From assembly GCF_024436395.1 (NCBI RefSeq), contig NZ_JAFMZO010000002.1, positions 806,001-870,000 of the forward strand: 64,000 nt of DNA, given 5' to 3'. The notes beneath the pieces are model-generated. The model ran no database searches. It was not told where the DNA came from and saw only the letters and a list, made by a program, of their open reading frames with translations. This document shows positions 1 to 8,138 of this stretch, piece by piece. Position 1 is the stretch's first letter. Each line of letters begins with the position of its first letter. The DNA is from Paradesertivirga mongoliensis (lineage in GTDB: Bacteria > Bacteroidota > Bacteroidia > Sphingobacteriales > Sphingobacteriaceae). A program made the translations under genes and the position numbers.

Positions 1-246
1 ATTATCTTTCGCTTCTGATAGTCCCATCACCGAAAACAGATCATTCCATTTCACTTCTACGTCTACCCGTGCCATTGCAGCAAGGCCGTACTGTGAATTT
101 AACAAATGCCCTGCAAGATATTTAACGTGATTCATCTCAACATTACCATTCAGGCGTTGATTTGTCTCTTCGTCTGAAAATCCATCCAGCACATTATTGT
201 ATAACCGATGGTGCAAATCAAATTGGGTGAGCAGCAATTTATTCAT
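1..246 (-). CDS. DinB-superfamily protein, 5' part only
   Basis: The gene enters from the left edge of the window on the minus strand, so only the first 82 codons from the ATG are visible. The visible part has the look of the DinB/YfiT four-helix family: an early helix, a segment GFSDEETNQRL, then a conserved-looking H-V-K-Y-L-A-G-H-L stretch whose histidines would be metal ligands in that family. These proteins are usually about 150-170 residues, so roughly half is missing. No function beyond the fold can be claimed; family members are often thiol transferases or stress proteins. It is transcribed away from cfa's 3' end with about 300 bases between them in which I see nothing. Confidence 0.5.
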   Translation of the reverse strand, partial: MNKLLLTQFDLHHRLYNNVLDGFSDEETNQRLNGNVEMNHVKYLAGHLLNSQYGLAAMARVDVEVKWNDLFSVMGLSEAKDN

Positions 247-543
247 AATATCTCATCTTTAGCTAAAGCCATCCTTGAAAAGGACTAAACATTTATGTAA
301 AGATGGATTTTACCGCTTTTATCTTTCGGGGGTGAAAGAGGCAATTAGCGGGGGCGATTGCGACAGCCGAGGAAAATTAGCTTTAACGCCAGAATCAGGA
401 GACGGGCTGCGAAATGCAAGACTCAGCTTTGGAAAAGACTTTTGATGAGTGGAGGGAACGGTGGCGATATCAGAAAGTTATTTACTTAATGTCCCTATTG
501 GTGCTTCCATGCCTTTCAAACGTGTTAAATAGTATCAAGCACC

Positions 544-1659
544 CTAACGAACAGCTTCATAACTACCTACATGTAAAGGTTTTGTTAAAACGATTTGCCA
601 AAGATGGTTTTTACGCGATCGGAACGATGCCGCGCTTGCGTTAAGATAATAGCGCCACATACGGTAAAAAGTTTCATCATAATCACCTTTGATACTGTCC
701 CAGCTATCGTCAAAGTTTTTGAGCCAGGCAAGTAATGTAGGGTCGTAATCCGGACCGAAGTTATGCCAGTCTTCCAAAACAAACAGTCCTTGCCAGGCTT
801 TAGAAAGCTGGCTTGCCGATGGTAGCATGCCATTAGGGAAAATGTATTTATCTATCCATGGGTCTGTGGTTTTAGCGTCGTAATTGCCGCCAATGGTGTG
901 GATCAGAAATATACCGTCTTTTGTAAGATTTTTCTCAGCCACTTCCATGTACTTCCTGAAATTACGGTGCCCTACGGCTTCCAGCATCGCTATTGATACT
1001 ACTCTGTCAAATTCTCCTTGTACATCACGATAATCTTGTATTCTAATTTCAACCGGTAAACCCTTATTAATTTCACGGGCTAGGATAGCCTGCTGCTCAG
1101 ATATAGTAATTCCTACCACAGAAACACCATATTTTTCAGCGGCATATTTAGCAAATCCTCCCCAACCACAACCGATTTCCAACAGGCTCATTCCTTTTTC
1201 TAATTTCAGCTTGCGGCAAATAAGATCTAGTTTGGCTTCCTGGGCCTCGTCAAGGTTGTTCGCTGCTCTCCAATAGCCGCATGAGTACATCATACGCTTA
1301 TCAAGCATCTTTTCAAAAAGCTCATTACCAATATCGTAATGCTTGTACGCGACCTCTTTAGCTCTGTTCTTTGTTTGCAGATTGTTCAACTTTGCCTTTA
1401 ATGTGTAGAATACAGTGGAGGCGTCTATTGGCATTTTTTTATCTATACGATGATACAGCACTCTGAAGAAAAACTCATCCAGGGCTTCACAGTCCCACCA
1501 TCCGGCCATATAAGCCTCGCCAAAACCAATCGAACCGCTACTTAAGATCCTATCGTACAACCTAGGGTTATGCACCTGCATATCCCATGGCTCATCGCCA
1601 TTTATAGTAATACCTACTTTAGCAAATGCTTCATAAATAATTTGTTTAATTGGAATCAT
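544..1659 (-). CDS. cfa: Cyclopropane-fatty-acyl-phospholipid synthase
   Basis: Methylates the double bond of unsaturated acyl chains in membrane phospholipids, using S-adenosylmethionine, to form a cyclopropane ring; acts at the cytoplasmic face of the inner membrane. The 371-residue length is close to that of E. coli Cfa (382). Visible motifs are HYDIGNELF at about 107-115 (substrate/bicarbonate region), the SAM loop LLEIGCGWGGFA at 159-170, and MLEAVGHRN near 225-233. The protein is complete. The acyltransferase and hydrolase upstream on the same strand suggest a lipid-modification neighbourhood, but a 104-base gap and a promoter-like sequence suggest separate transcription. Known for the family: protection against acid and membrane stress. 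The physiological role here is inferred. Confidence 0.95.
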   Translation of the reverse strand: MIPIKQIIYEAFAKVGITINGDEPWDMQVHNPRLYDRILSSGSIGFGEAYMAGWWDCEALDEFFFRVLYHRIDKKMPIDASTVFYTLKAKLNNLQTKNRAKEVAYKHYDIGNELFEKMLDKRMMYSCGYWRAANNLDEAQEAKLDLICRKLKLEKGMSLLEIGCGWGGFAKYAAEKYGVSVVGITISEQQAILAREINKGLPVEIRIQDYRDVQGEFDRVVSIAMLEAVGHRNFRKYMEVAEKNLTKDGIFLIHTIGGNYDAKTTDPWIDKYIFPNGMLPSASQLSKAWQGLFVLEDWHNFGPDYDPTLLAWLKNFDDSWDSIKGDYDETFYRMWRYYLNASAASFRSRKNHLWQIVLTKPLHVGSYEAVR

Positions 1660-1688
1660 CTAAAAGGTGTTTTTTTTAACTGTAAGGA

Positions 1689-1717
1689 TAAAAGTATAAA
1701 TTTTGGCCTATTTACAA
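1689..1717 (-). promoter_or_regulatory. Candidate promoter of cfa
   Basis: On the minus strand TTG (1715-1717), an 18-base spacer and TACTTTTA (1689-1696) approximate the Bacteroidota consensus TTG-N19-TAnnTTTG, with the last base A instead of G and the spacer one base short. It lies 29 bases before the cfa start codon. Confidence 0.45.
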
Positions 1718-1763
1718 GGGAGGGGTAACTTGATGTTCATATAAGTGGTGCTTTGAGGATCAA

Positions 1764-2417
1764 CTATTGTTTTTCTGTCAGAACTCTTCCCGGCGGGTTA
1801 TGCAGATTGCGTTGTTTAGCTTTACATGTTGTATAAAACTCGTTATAAGCGGATTCCATTTTAGCGAGATCCCGCTCACCGGTATACTGCTGAAGATATA
1901 CCCTGGCATGTGGTTTAAAGCTGTCGAGGTAATCCAGTAGGGTAACTCCGAAAATCACCTGGAAAGGAATGTTGGATGTTCTTTTCAGGATGACCGACAA
2001 ACCGTTCTCAAAATGTATTCGTTCAAGATGCTGAGAGTATACCTCGCCTTGCGGGTAAATTCCAAGCATATTCCCGGGGGCCTTCAAAAGTTCTGCCGCA
2101 TAATTCAGCGATTCAATAACTTCGCGCGATGCTTTTTTAACAGAGAAGCAACCAACATACCTTAAGGGAATAAAAGCTTTTAGCTGGTCCTCTACTACCA
2201 TTACCCGGAACTGCTTTCTCAGTATCAGTCGGTTAAGGCGGTGTAAAATAGCCCCGTCATTAAAGCTGTAATGATTCATCAGAACCAGACAGGCCTGTTC
2301 AGGATCAATAACAGGGTTGTCAAGAAAACTGATCTTGGCAAAGCGCCGCAGAACCGCCTTTTCTACAATATGAGTAAAAAACCATTTAAGTTGTTTTATT
2401 GGCCTATCCCGGATCAT
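1764..2417 (-). CDS. PlsC-like 1-acyl-glycerophosphate acyltransferase family protein
   Basis: Predicted to move an acyl chain onto a lipid acceptor at the membrane. The 217 residues contain the catalytic HX4D motif within NHYSFNDG (H49, D54) and a second-block motif YPQGE at 121-125, where the canonical family has EGT-S; this keeps the acidic residue but changes its neighbours. There is no clear transmembrane segment, unlike classical PlsC. Its ATG overlaps the stop of the upstream hydrolase in an ATGA, so the two are probably translationally coupled. Acceptor and donor cannot be told from sequence; ornithine-lipid, glycolipid or carotenoid acylation are alternatives to phosphatidic acid synthesis. 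Confidence 0.75.
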   Translation of the reverse strand: MIRDRPIKQLKWFFTHIVEKAVLRRFAKISFLDNPVIDPEQACLVLMNHYSFNDGAILHRLNRLILRKQFRVMVVEDQLKAFIPLRYVGCFSVKKASREVIESLNYAAELLKAPGNMLGIYPQGEVYSQHLERIHFENGLSVILKRTSNIPFQVIFGVTLLDYLDSFKPHARVYLQQYTGERDLAKMESAYNEFYTTCKAKQRNLHNPPGRVLTEKQ

Positions 2418-3241
2418 ATAGTATTGACCGCAAATTGCCGGTTAATAAGTTCACCTAACTCTTCATTCACCAATTCATGTCCGGTGTTAAGTATGTGTAA
2501 CGATGTATTTTCCAGCATCGCAGAAAACTCATGACCGATTGATGGCGGGAATAACCGGTCTGTTTTCCCAAAGTAAAACCAGGTGTTTATCCGGTTCATA
2601 TTAATAAGCGCTGCAAGTTTCGCTTTATTAAAACGTAGATTGGCATGATATGTAATTGCCTGATAACAGGTAAGTCGTGTCGTTTCGGTGCCGAACTCCC
2701 CTTGTAAGATCCGATGCAGCGAATCATCTATATAACGGAATTTTAAAAGGCTGTTCAATATCAGCCTGACCGTTTTGGGACTGTAAACAAGCTTGTAAAA
2801 TATCCTATTTATAATCAGATTACCGGAGCCGAATTGAAGGAGTTTGTTTGGCTTTATGCCGTCCGGGGCAATAAAAAAGGCATTGTGAACCTTAAATGGC
2901 ATGTATTCTATAATGGAAAGAGCCATTAACGCTCCCATGCTGTAAGATAACAAAGAAACCATTTCAAAGCCCATTTCTTGAATAAACTCGGCCATGTAAC
3001 CGCCAAATTCTGAAGAAGACATACCCTTGCGTATTACCGCAAGCGAGCTGTCCAGCAATTCTGTTTGCCCGTGAAAAAACAGGTCGAAGCTGTAAATGGT
3101 ATAGCGCTCGGCAAATGCATTCTCAAGCACTGAAAACTGGGTACCTTTCATCCCAAAGCCGTGAAAAGCCAGCATAGCCTCGGGGCCATTACCATATGTT
3201 AAATAGTGTAACCGGACTCTGTTATTCGTAAAAAAAGCCAA
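2414..3241 (-). CDS. Alpha/beta hydrolase
   Basis: A 275-residue alpha/beta-fold hydrolase. The oxyanion-hole loop HGFGMKG is at 27-33, the nucleophile elbow is S-Y-S-M-G with Ser101 (the first glycine of GxSxG is replaced by serine, as in many esterases), and a C-terminal NTGHEL supplies the likely catalytic histidine. No signal peptide, so cytoplasmic. It is the first gene of a coupled pair with the acyltransferase through a 4-base overlap, which favours a lipid or acyl-ester substrate, but that is inference. Upstream is a decayed gene scrap rather than an obvious operon partner. Confidence 0.8.
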   Translation of the reverse strand: MAFFTNNRVRLHYLTYGNGPEAMLAFHGFGMKGTQFSVLENAFAERYTIYSFDLFFHGQTELLDSSLAVIRKGMSSSEFGGYMAEFIQEMGFEMVSLLSYSMGALMALSIIEYMPFKVHNAFFIAPDGIKPNKLLQFGSGNLIINRIFYKLVYSPKTVRLILNSLLKFRYIDDSLHRILQGEFGTETTRLTCYQAITYHANLRFNKAKLAALINMNRINTWFYFGKTDRLFPPSIGHEFSAMLENTSLHILNTGHELVNEELGELINRQFAVNTI

Positions 3242-3342
3242 ATTGACCAGATTGAATAGGCGACAAAATTAAACTTATTCTTCAGGTTTCCAAAAGGAGG
3301 TAGATGCTGAATTAAGGTATCATCTTAAGAAAGAATGAGTGA

Positions 3343-3500
3343 TTACTTGGTTTTTGAGATCAGAAATACGCAAACTTTAACCTCAGACAATGATATAGTT
3401 CCGTCAATTCGATATCATCCCCAATATCCCTCTGGGTTGCCGTCGATTACTTTGCCTCTAGACCAAATAGTTGTACCGTTAACATTGATAGTATAGCCAT
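3343..3500 (-). pseudogene. MORN/YwqK-like antitoxin-family remnant with an in-frame stop
   Basis: Minus-strand translation gives a protein-like segment rich in the MORN/YwqK pattern: DGYTINVNGTTIWSRG, then GKVIDGNPEGYWG, an in-frame TGA at 3415-3417 where the family normally has tryptophan, then YRIDGTISLSE and a stop at 3343-3345. In that family the pattern is GxVxxGxPxGYWxWYxxDGT, so the TGA looks like a TGG-to-TGA nonsense change. Only about 52 codons remain and the upstream part is lost into the end of the neighbouring methyltransferase gene. I read this as a gene remnant, not a working gene. Confidence 0.5.
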
Positions 3501-4292
3501 CTATAATTTGCGACTTGGAACACCAAGCAGGTACAATCTCTTTGCCATTCCGGGAATTAAGCCTTTTTCCCATTTATAGTCTTTAGTATGTAATCCCTCT
3601 AATAAAACATCGATATCGTTTAAGGTGTATGTTCTGGCATTAGATACGGCGCCATCCCAGGCAAAGAAAAAAGGAATCACAGGCAGAAGATAGGTGAATA
3701 CTATTTGCTTTAGGGAAAAAGGTCTCACTAAAGGCGTTATGAAGAAAGCCATCAGAAAAATCATGGGCAGCGAGATCCACCATAAAAATGAAGGCAGACT
3801 ATTATCGCTTATTTCATAAATACAAATGGGTTGATTACTGTCTCTGGCGTTCTTTAAAATCGCTTTGGCGGTATCTGGTTTCATATGATGAAAGCTTCCG
3901 ACCATTGTCCGCACTCCTTTTAATTTGTCGTCAACATCTTTAGCGTTTACAGGTGAGGCTTGATAAGAAAGCCCCGGGATACTTGACTTGCTAATTTCTG
4001 CGGCAAGTTCTGCGTTAGGATAAAGATCAGTAAGAATTAATTCAAGTTTTTCAAAACCCGGCTTCTTTCTTAAAAGATTATACACTTCTATCATAGGCCC
4101 CCCGCTTCCTGAACAAAGGTCAATAATTCTGACCGTGTCTGTTGTTTGCAGCGCTTTTGCGGTTAAGGCTGTTAAACGATCCGAAGAATTCAATAGTTTA
4201 TGCATAACAACTATTAATCGGGTTAAACAGATCCTGATCCAATTTGGAAACCACGGCTGATCCTCGAATTCAAACAACTGTATCCTCTTCAT
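3501..4292 (-). CDS. Class I SAM-dependent methyltransferase with hydrophobic C-terminal region
   Basis: About 263 residues from the ATG at 4292; a longer reading would need a TTG four codons upstream and is less likely, because MKRIQLFEFED looks like a natural start. Motif I is IIDLCSGSGGP near residues 56-66, so SAM binding is well supported. After the Rossmann part, residues about 170-225 hold two strongly hydrophobic stretches (LPMIFLMAFFITPL and a later FTYLLPVIPFFFAW), suggesting membrane association. The substrate is unknown. It is on the same strand as the membrane-protein cluster upstream but more than 230 bases away. The family is common in Bacteroidota without an assigned reaction, to my knowledge. 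Confidence 0.7.
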   Translation of the reverse strand: MKRIQLFEFEDQPWFPNWIRICLTRLIVVMHKLLNSSDRLTALTAKALQTTDTVRIIDLCSGSGGPMIEVYNLLRKKPGFEKLELILTDLYPNAELAAEISKSSIPGLSYQASPVNAKDVDDKLKGVRTMVGSFHHMKPDTAKAILKNARDSNQPICIYEISDNSLPSFLWWISLPMIFLMAFFITPLVRPFSLKQIVFTYLLPVIPFFFAWDGAVSNARTYTLNDIDVLLEGLHTKDYKWEKGLIPGMAKRLYLLGVPSRKL

Positions 4293-4529
4293 AAATAAAA
4301 GCAATCGATCATGACAGATATAGTCTCTATTGCAATGGCGAAAGTAACATTTTAAAACCGAGCAAAAACGCCTTAAAACCCACTCGATGTCAACAATACA
4401 AGTCTTGATACCGAGGCAGCGAGAGGAAGTTCTAATAGAGTGGGGATAAGAGGATTTACGGCGACTCAGAATGAACGCCCTTTTTATTTATCGCTCAATA
4501 TAATTTTGCAAAACACCTCGCCAGCCGGG

Positions 4530-4646
4530 TCAATCAAAACTCAAAATAAAGTAAATAACCCATCCTGCAAAAAGAATGACCGCAAAAAGAGTTGCATAAA
4601 CGGTTGTCACGCCAATGGATCGGATTATTTTCACAAAGTCGCTCAT
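4530..4646 (-). CDS. Small single-pass membrane protein, 38 residues
   Basis: A short minus-strand gene starting ATG at 4646 and ending TGA at 4530. The peptide begins MSDFVKIIRS, continues with one hydrophobic helix (about residues 12-35, rich in V, A, F, I, L and ending GWVIYFILSFD) and has a positively charged start, so the N-terminus would stay in the cytoplasm. It begins 16 bases after the stop of the 181-residue membrane protein and is on the same strand, so the two are likely one transcript. There is no Shine-Dalgarno sequence, as is usual here. Short genes of this size are easily missed; the hydrophobic profile and position are the support. Function unknown. Confidence 0.5.
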   Translation of the reverse strand: MSDFVKIIRSIGVTTVYATLFAVILFAGWVIYFILSFD

Positions 4647-4662
4647 TCGAGTTTGTCAATCG

Positions 4663-5208
4663 TTACTCTTTGTTACTAAAAGCAGCTCCTGTAAAGGACG
4701 GTTTTGGCCGACTCACAGTTGTCTCCCGAGTTATTTGCCACTGGTATGATTCGATTAAATAACCTGACAGCAAGATAAGCAATCCCGTAATTACTATTGC
4801 GCCACGGCAGTTTATCAACCACAGCCACTCAGTTCTTACTGAATTCATGTCACTGAAATTATTTGCGGGATAGTTGTTGATAATATCGTTCAACGGAATG
4901 GATTTATTAATTGCCAGGAATAAATCGACTGCAATGCATATAAAGGAGAGTAAAACAGTTATAAAAGTTATTGACCTCAGATTCCGGTGATCTAGTACGA
5001 GAATAAGGAGAGCCACACCCATAGACGAAAGATAGAGAAATCGAAGTGGATTGCCAATAACGGCATCGATTGCCTTTCGCTGTTCAATAAAAGCCGGGAT
5101 TGAAATGGATTGCAGGGCTTTATTAATGCCGATTAAATAAAACATTCCCTGTGAAGCGATGAACAAATACAGAAGAAGATACACGGTTCTTAAGGTGAAA
5201 ACTTTCAT
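4663..5208 (-). CDS. Four-helix membrane protein, DUF1772-like
   Basis: A 181-residue integral membrane protein with about four hydrophobic segments (near residues 8-28, 55-75, 78-98 and 130-150). The layout N-x-x-I-P-L-N in the third loop, followed by a tryptophan-rich stretch and a C-R before the last helix, resembles the DUF1772/anthrone-oxygenase-like family (N-x-P-L/I-N then W and R), but the match is only by eye. It lies 69 bases downstream of the Crp-type regulator on the same strand and just upstream of the 38-residue membrane peptide, suggesting regulator plus regulated membrane proteins. No enzymatic role can be claimed. Confidence 0.55.
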   Translation of the reverse strand: MKVFTLRTVYLLLYLFIASQGMFYLIGINKALQSISIPAFIEQRKAIDAVIGNPLRFLYLSSMGVALLILVLDHRNLRSITFITVLLSFICIAVDLFLAINKSIPLNDIINNYPANNFSDMNSVRTEWLWLINCRGAIVITGLLILLSGYLIESYQWQITRETTVSRPKPSFTGAAFSNKE

Positions 5209-5277
5209 AAAGTTCTGGTATTATGCAGTGATTTTTATGAAACAAAGATTGAACGAAACCCAGTCAGATTTATTGAT

Positions 5278-5874
5278 CTATATCAATTTCGCATGAAACT
5301 GATGTGCCGTTTTGTTTCTTATTCTACTTACCGTTTCGGGCGACAAGCCCAGATAGGAGGCAATATATTTGAGCGCCACTCTTTGTAAAATTTGCGGATT
5401 ATCAGCAACGAGGCCCATATACCGCTGCTCGGCCGAATTCAATAAAAAAGATATTTCTCTATTTTCCTTTCTTATAGCAAAGTAGCCAAGGACTATTCTG
5501 ATAAAATTGCTCCAGCAATGATACTTTTCAACGAGGCTTTGGAGGGGTGAAAAGCCAAACGTAATCAGTGTAGTGTCTTCCATCGCCACTACGTTAAACT
5601 GAGCCGGTCTTTGGGTTTGAAAACTAGCAACTGAGCCCGTGAAGTTGTTCTCGAAACAAAAATCTTTGGTAACTTCTTCTCCATCTACCAAAAAATACAG
5701 TCGCGTAAAGCCTTCGGTAACAAAGCCCATGCGGTAACACACCTCCCCTTCCAGTAAGAAGTGTTCATTTTTTCTCAGCCTTTTTATTGAGAGGCACTTT
5801 TCCATCGCCTGCCACTCCTCGTCATTAAAAGAGATTATCGATTCGCAAAAAGATCGGAAATTTTCTTTCATCAA
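5278..5874 (-). CDS. Crp/Fnr-family transcriptional regulator
   Basis: A 198-residue regulator with an N-terminal cyclic-nucleotide-binding beta-barrel (LRKNEHFLLEGEVCYRMGFV is the typical start of the barrel) and a C-terminal helix-turn-helix, with IASYLGLSPETVSRIRNK as the recognition part near residues 167-184. It lacks the four-cysteine cluster of Fnr. This kind of Crp relative is very common in Bacteroidota, often beside a small membrane or oxidoreductase gene that it controls. Here the downstream 181-residue membrane protein is the likely target. The ligand is unknown; the phosphate-binding cassette of true Crp is not obvious. Confidence 0.85.
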   Translation of the reverse strand: MMKENFRSFCESIISFNDEEWQAMEKCLSIKRLRKNEHFLLEGEVCYRMGFVTEGFTRLYFLVDGEEVTKDFCFENNFTGSVASFQTQRPAQFNVVAMEDTTLITFGFSPLQSLVEKYHCWSNFIRIVLGYFAIRKENREISFLLNSAEQRYMGLVADNPQILQRVALKYIASYLGLSPETVSRIRNKTAHQFHAKLI

Positions 5875-6147
5875 TAATGTAATTTACTTATAAGTCAGCT
5901 TGATTGTTGTTGGTTAGACGGGGTGAGACTTGTATTTCCAATTTTTAAATATAACGATATTCTTGCCTGCGTTTTAGATGTACAGAAAGGATGCTTGTTA
6001 CAGACAGGGAGCATTACATGGAGCAGCAACCGGTGCTGCTGGTAGAGAATGCTTAAACGGTTTTCTGCAAATCGCTGGCAATTTTAAATTCTTTTCAGTA
6101 AATTAGTTCGGCACAACTATCCTGTACTGGTATGGCATTTCATACTC

Positions 6148-6191
6148 TATCCATACTTTATCTATGCTTCATCCATACAGTATCTATACGT
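6148..6191. repeat. Four 11-bp tandem units, upstream of the Crp-type gene
   Basis: Units tatccatactt, tatctatgctt, catccatacag and tatctatacgt follow one another without gaps; a partial fifth may precede them. Units 1 and 3, and 2 and 4, resemble each other more closely, so there is a weak 22-bp period. They lie in the 400-base gene-free stretch 5875-6274, next to the IS3 remnant. The rest of that stretch also holds a hairpin at 6022-6040 (AGCAGCA, loop ACCGG, TGCTGCT) and no convincing gene. Confidence 0.6.
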
Positions 6192-6207
6192 GTGTCTCGT
6201 CCTGAAA

Positions 6208-6465
6208 TGGCTATACAGGTTTATTAATTAATTGTAGATTGGCTATACACTGCAAAGTGTTAATTGTAAATGAGCTATACAAGTGTTTTTTCATTTCGAT
6301 TGTAGTTTTTGCTCTTCCATCTTTTTCTGAGTATTCCGGTTTTCAAATGAGCCTGTTCGGGCGTTAAAAAATCACAACTGCTGTGCGGTCTGAGGTGGTT
6401 GTATGCTTCTATACTTTCTTTGATTTTTTCACTGGTTTGTTCCATTCTTTTCTCTGTCCGTAGAG
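6208..6465 (-). mobile_element. IS3-family insertion sequence remnant (3' end)
   Basis: Minus-strand translation of 6275-6445 gives the C-terminal end of an IS3-type DDE transposase: ESIEAYNHLRPHSSCDFLTP followed by EQAH, the classic YNxxRPHSSxxxxTPxxxH ending. The catalytic core (DDE) is gone. Beyond its stop, three copies of TGGCTATACA or TGAGCTATAC begin at 6208, 6240 and 6271, about 31-32 bases apart; such spaced repeats are typical transposase-binding sites near an IS end. The other boundary coincides with a half copy of palindrome B (CTGTCCGTAGAG at 6454-6465), after which the ABC-F gene's end begins. This is a decayed element, not a mobile one. Confidence 0.7.
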
Positions 6466-6503
6466 TTAAGGTATATTGAAAACACTCCCGAGAAACACAC
6501 CTA

Positions 6504-8138
6504 CTAATTCTGTTCAATCTCTTTCAAACTGGCCATTTTCTTGTAGGCCAGGAAACCTTTAATATCTTCAAAGTGCTCGCGAACACGCTTATTACCAAAC
6601 TCGAATACTTTTTGTACCAGTCCGTCTAAGAAATCGCGGTCATGCGATACCAGGATCAAGGTACCATCAAAGTCTTTCAGGGCCTCTTTAATGATGTCTT
6701 TGGTCTTCATATCTAAATGATTCGTCGGCTCATCGAGGATCAACACGTTTACAGGTTCTAACAGCAATTTGATCATAGCTAAGCGGGTTTTCTCACCGCC
6801 GGAAAGTACTTTCACTTTTTTGGTAGTATCGTCTCCGCTAAACATAAAAGCACCTAAAAGGTCTTTGATTTTTATGGTTCCATCAGTTAAAGGAATCTGA
6901 TCAATCGTGTCAAACACCGTTAGACTTTCGTCAAGCAATGCGGCCTGGTTCTGAGCAAAATATCCGATTTTGGCATTGTGACCAACTTTTAAACTTCCCT
7001 CAAAATCAATCTCGCCCATAATGGCTTTTATCATGGTCGACTTACCTTCACCATTTTTTCCAACAAAGGCTACTTTTTCTCCCCGCTCAATCACCATCGA
7101 AGCCTTTTCGAATACCACATGATCGCCGTATTTTTTCGTGAGCTCCTCTACCATTACCGGATACTGACCCGAACGTGGCGATGGCGGAAACTTCAAACGC
7201 AATGCCGAGGTATCTACCTCATCGATCTCAAGGATATCGAGCTTTTCGAGCATTTTTACCCGCGACTGCACCTGCAGGGTTTTTGAGTAGGTACCTCTAA
7301 AGCGGTCTATAAATTCCTGATTATCGGCAATGAAGCGTTGTTGTTCCTCATAGGCTTTTAGCTGATGCACACGCCGGTCGGCACGCAACTGCAGATAGTG
7401 ACTATATTTAGCTTTATAATCGTAGATGCGGCCCATGGTCACCTCGATGGTACGATTGGTAATATTATCAACAAAGGCGCGGTCGTGCGAAATAACCATC
7501 ACAGCCTTTGCTGAATTGATTAGAAAATCTTCCAACCATTGAATACTTTCAATATCCATGTGGTTAGTGGGCTCATCCAGCAGAATCAGATCGGGTTTCT
7601 TTAATAAAATCTTGGCTAATTCTATGCGCATACGCCAACCGCCCGAAAACTCAGAAGTCTGACGACCGAAATCTGTACGTTGAAAACCCAAGCCTTTTAG
7701 AACTTTTTCTACTTCAGCATCGTAGTTAACTTCCTCTACCGAATAGATCTTCTCACTCAGCTCAGATACACGCTCAATCAGCTTCATATAATCGTCGCTT
7801 TCATAGTCAGTTCTGATGGTGAGTTGCTCATTCAACTCTTCCATTTCCTTATGTAGCTGGTTAGCCTCCTGGAAAGCCTTTGAGGCTTCCTCGAAAACGG
7901 TAACATTGTCGTGAGTAAGCAAGTGCTGCGGCAGATAAGCAATCACGGCATCTTTCGGCCCCGTAACAGTACCGGTAGTAGGTTTCGCAGCACCGGCAAT
8001 GATCTTTAAAATGGTAGACTTGCCCGCACCATTTTTACCCATCAGGGCTATTTTGTCGTTCTCGTTGATTGGAAAGGTTACGTCACTGAACAGGGTGGTT
8101 CCGCCAAAAGAAACGGAGATATTATTTACATTAATCAC
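6504..8138 (-). CDS. ABC-F family ATPase (translation factor type)
   Basis: A 544-residue soluble protein with two ABC ATPase domains and no membrane segments, the mark of ABC-F proteins that act on the ribosome's E site (EttA, Uup, YkpA and antibiotic-protection relatives). The first Walker A is GKNGAGKST at 34-42 and its signature and Walker B are SGGWRMRIELAK and LILLDEPTNHMD; the second set is GKNGEGKST, LSGGEKTRLA and LILDEPTNHLD. The linker between domains (about 220-300) is charged and helical, as in the family's P-site tRNA-interacting motif. Whether it is a housekeeping factor (YkpA/YbiT type) or confers resistance cannot be decided by eye. The IS3 scrap abuts its 3' end without damaging it. 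Confidence 0.93.
   Translation of the reverse strand: MINVNNISVSFGGTTLFSDVTFPINENDKIALMGKNGAGKSTILKIIAGAAKPTTGTVTGPKDAVIAYLPQHLLTHDNVTVFEEASKAFQEANQLHKEMEELNEQLTIRTDYESDDYMKLIERVSELSEKIYSVEEVNYDAEVEKVLKGLGFQRTDFGRQTSEFSGGWRMRIELAKILLKKPDLILLDEPTNHMDIESIQWLEDFLINSAKAVMVISHDRAFVDNITNRTIEVTMGRIYDYKAKYSHYLQLRADRRVHQLKAYEEQQRFIADNQEFIDRFRGTYSKTLQVQSRVKMLEKLDILEIDEVDTSALRLKFPPSPRSGQYPVMVEELTKKYGDHVVFEKASMVIERGEKVAFVGKNGEGKSTMIKAIMGEIDFEGSLKVGHNAKIGYFAQNQAALLDESLTVFDTIDQIPLTDGTIKIKDLLGAFMFSGDDTTKKVKVLSGGEKTRLAMIKLLLEPVNVLILDEPTNHLDMKTKDIIKEALKDFDGTLILVSHDRDFLDGLVQKVFEFGNKRVREHFEDIKGFLAYKKMASLKEIEQN

Noticed and set aside
414-644. 76-codon plus-strand frame at the 3' end of cfa
   Set aside because: Overlaps the well-supported cfa gene on the other strand and has no protein-like pattern.
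5978-6115. Short plus-strand frame starting MYRKDACYRQGALHG
   Set aside because: About 40 codons covering a hairpin, without homology or operon context.
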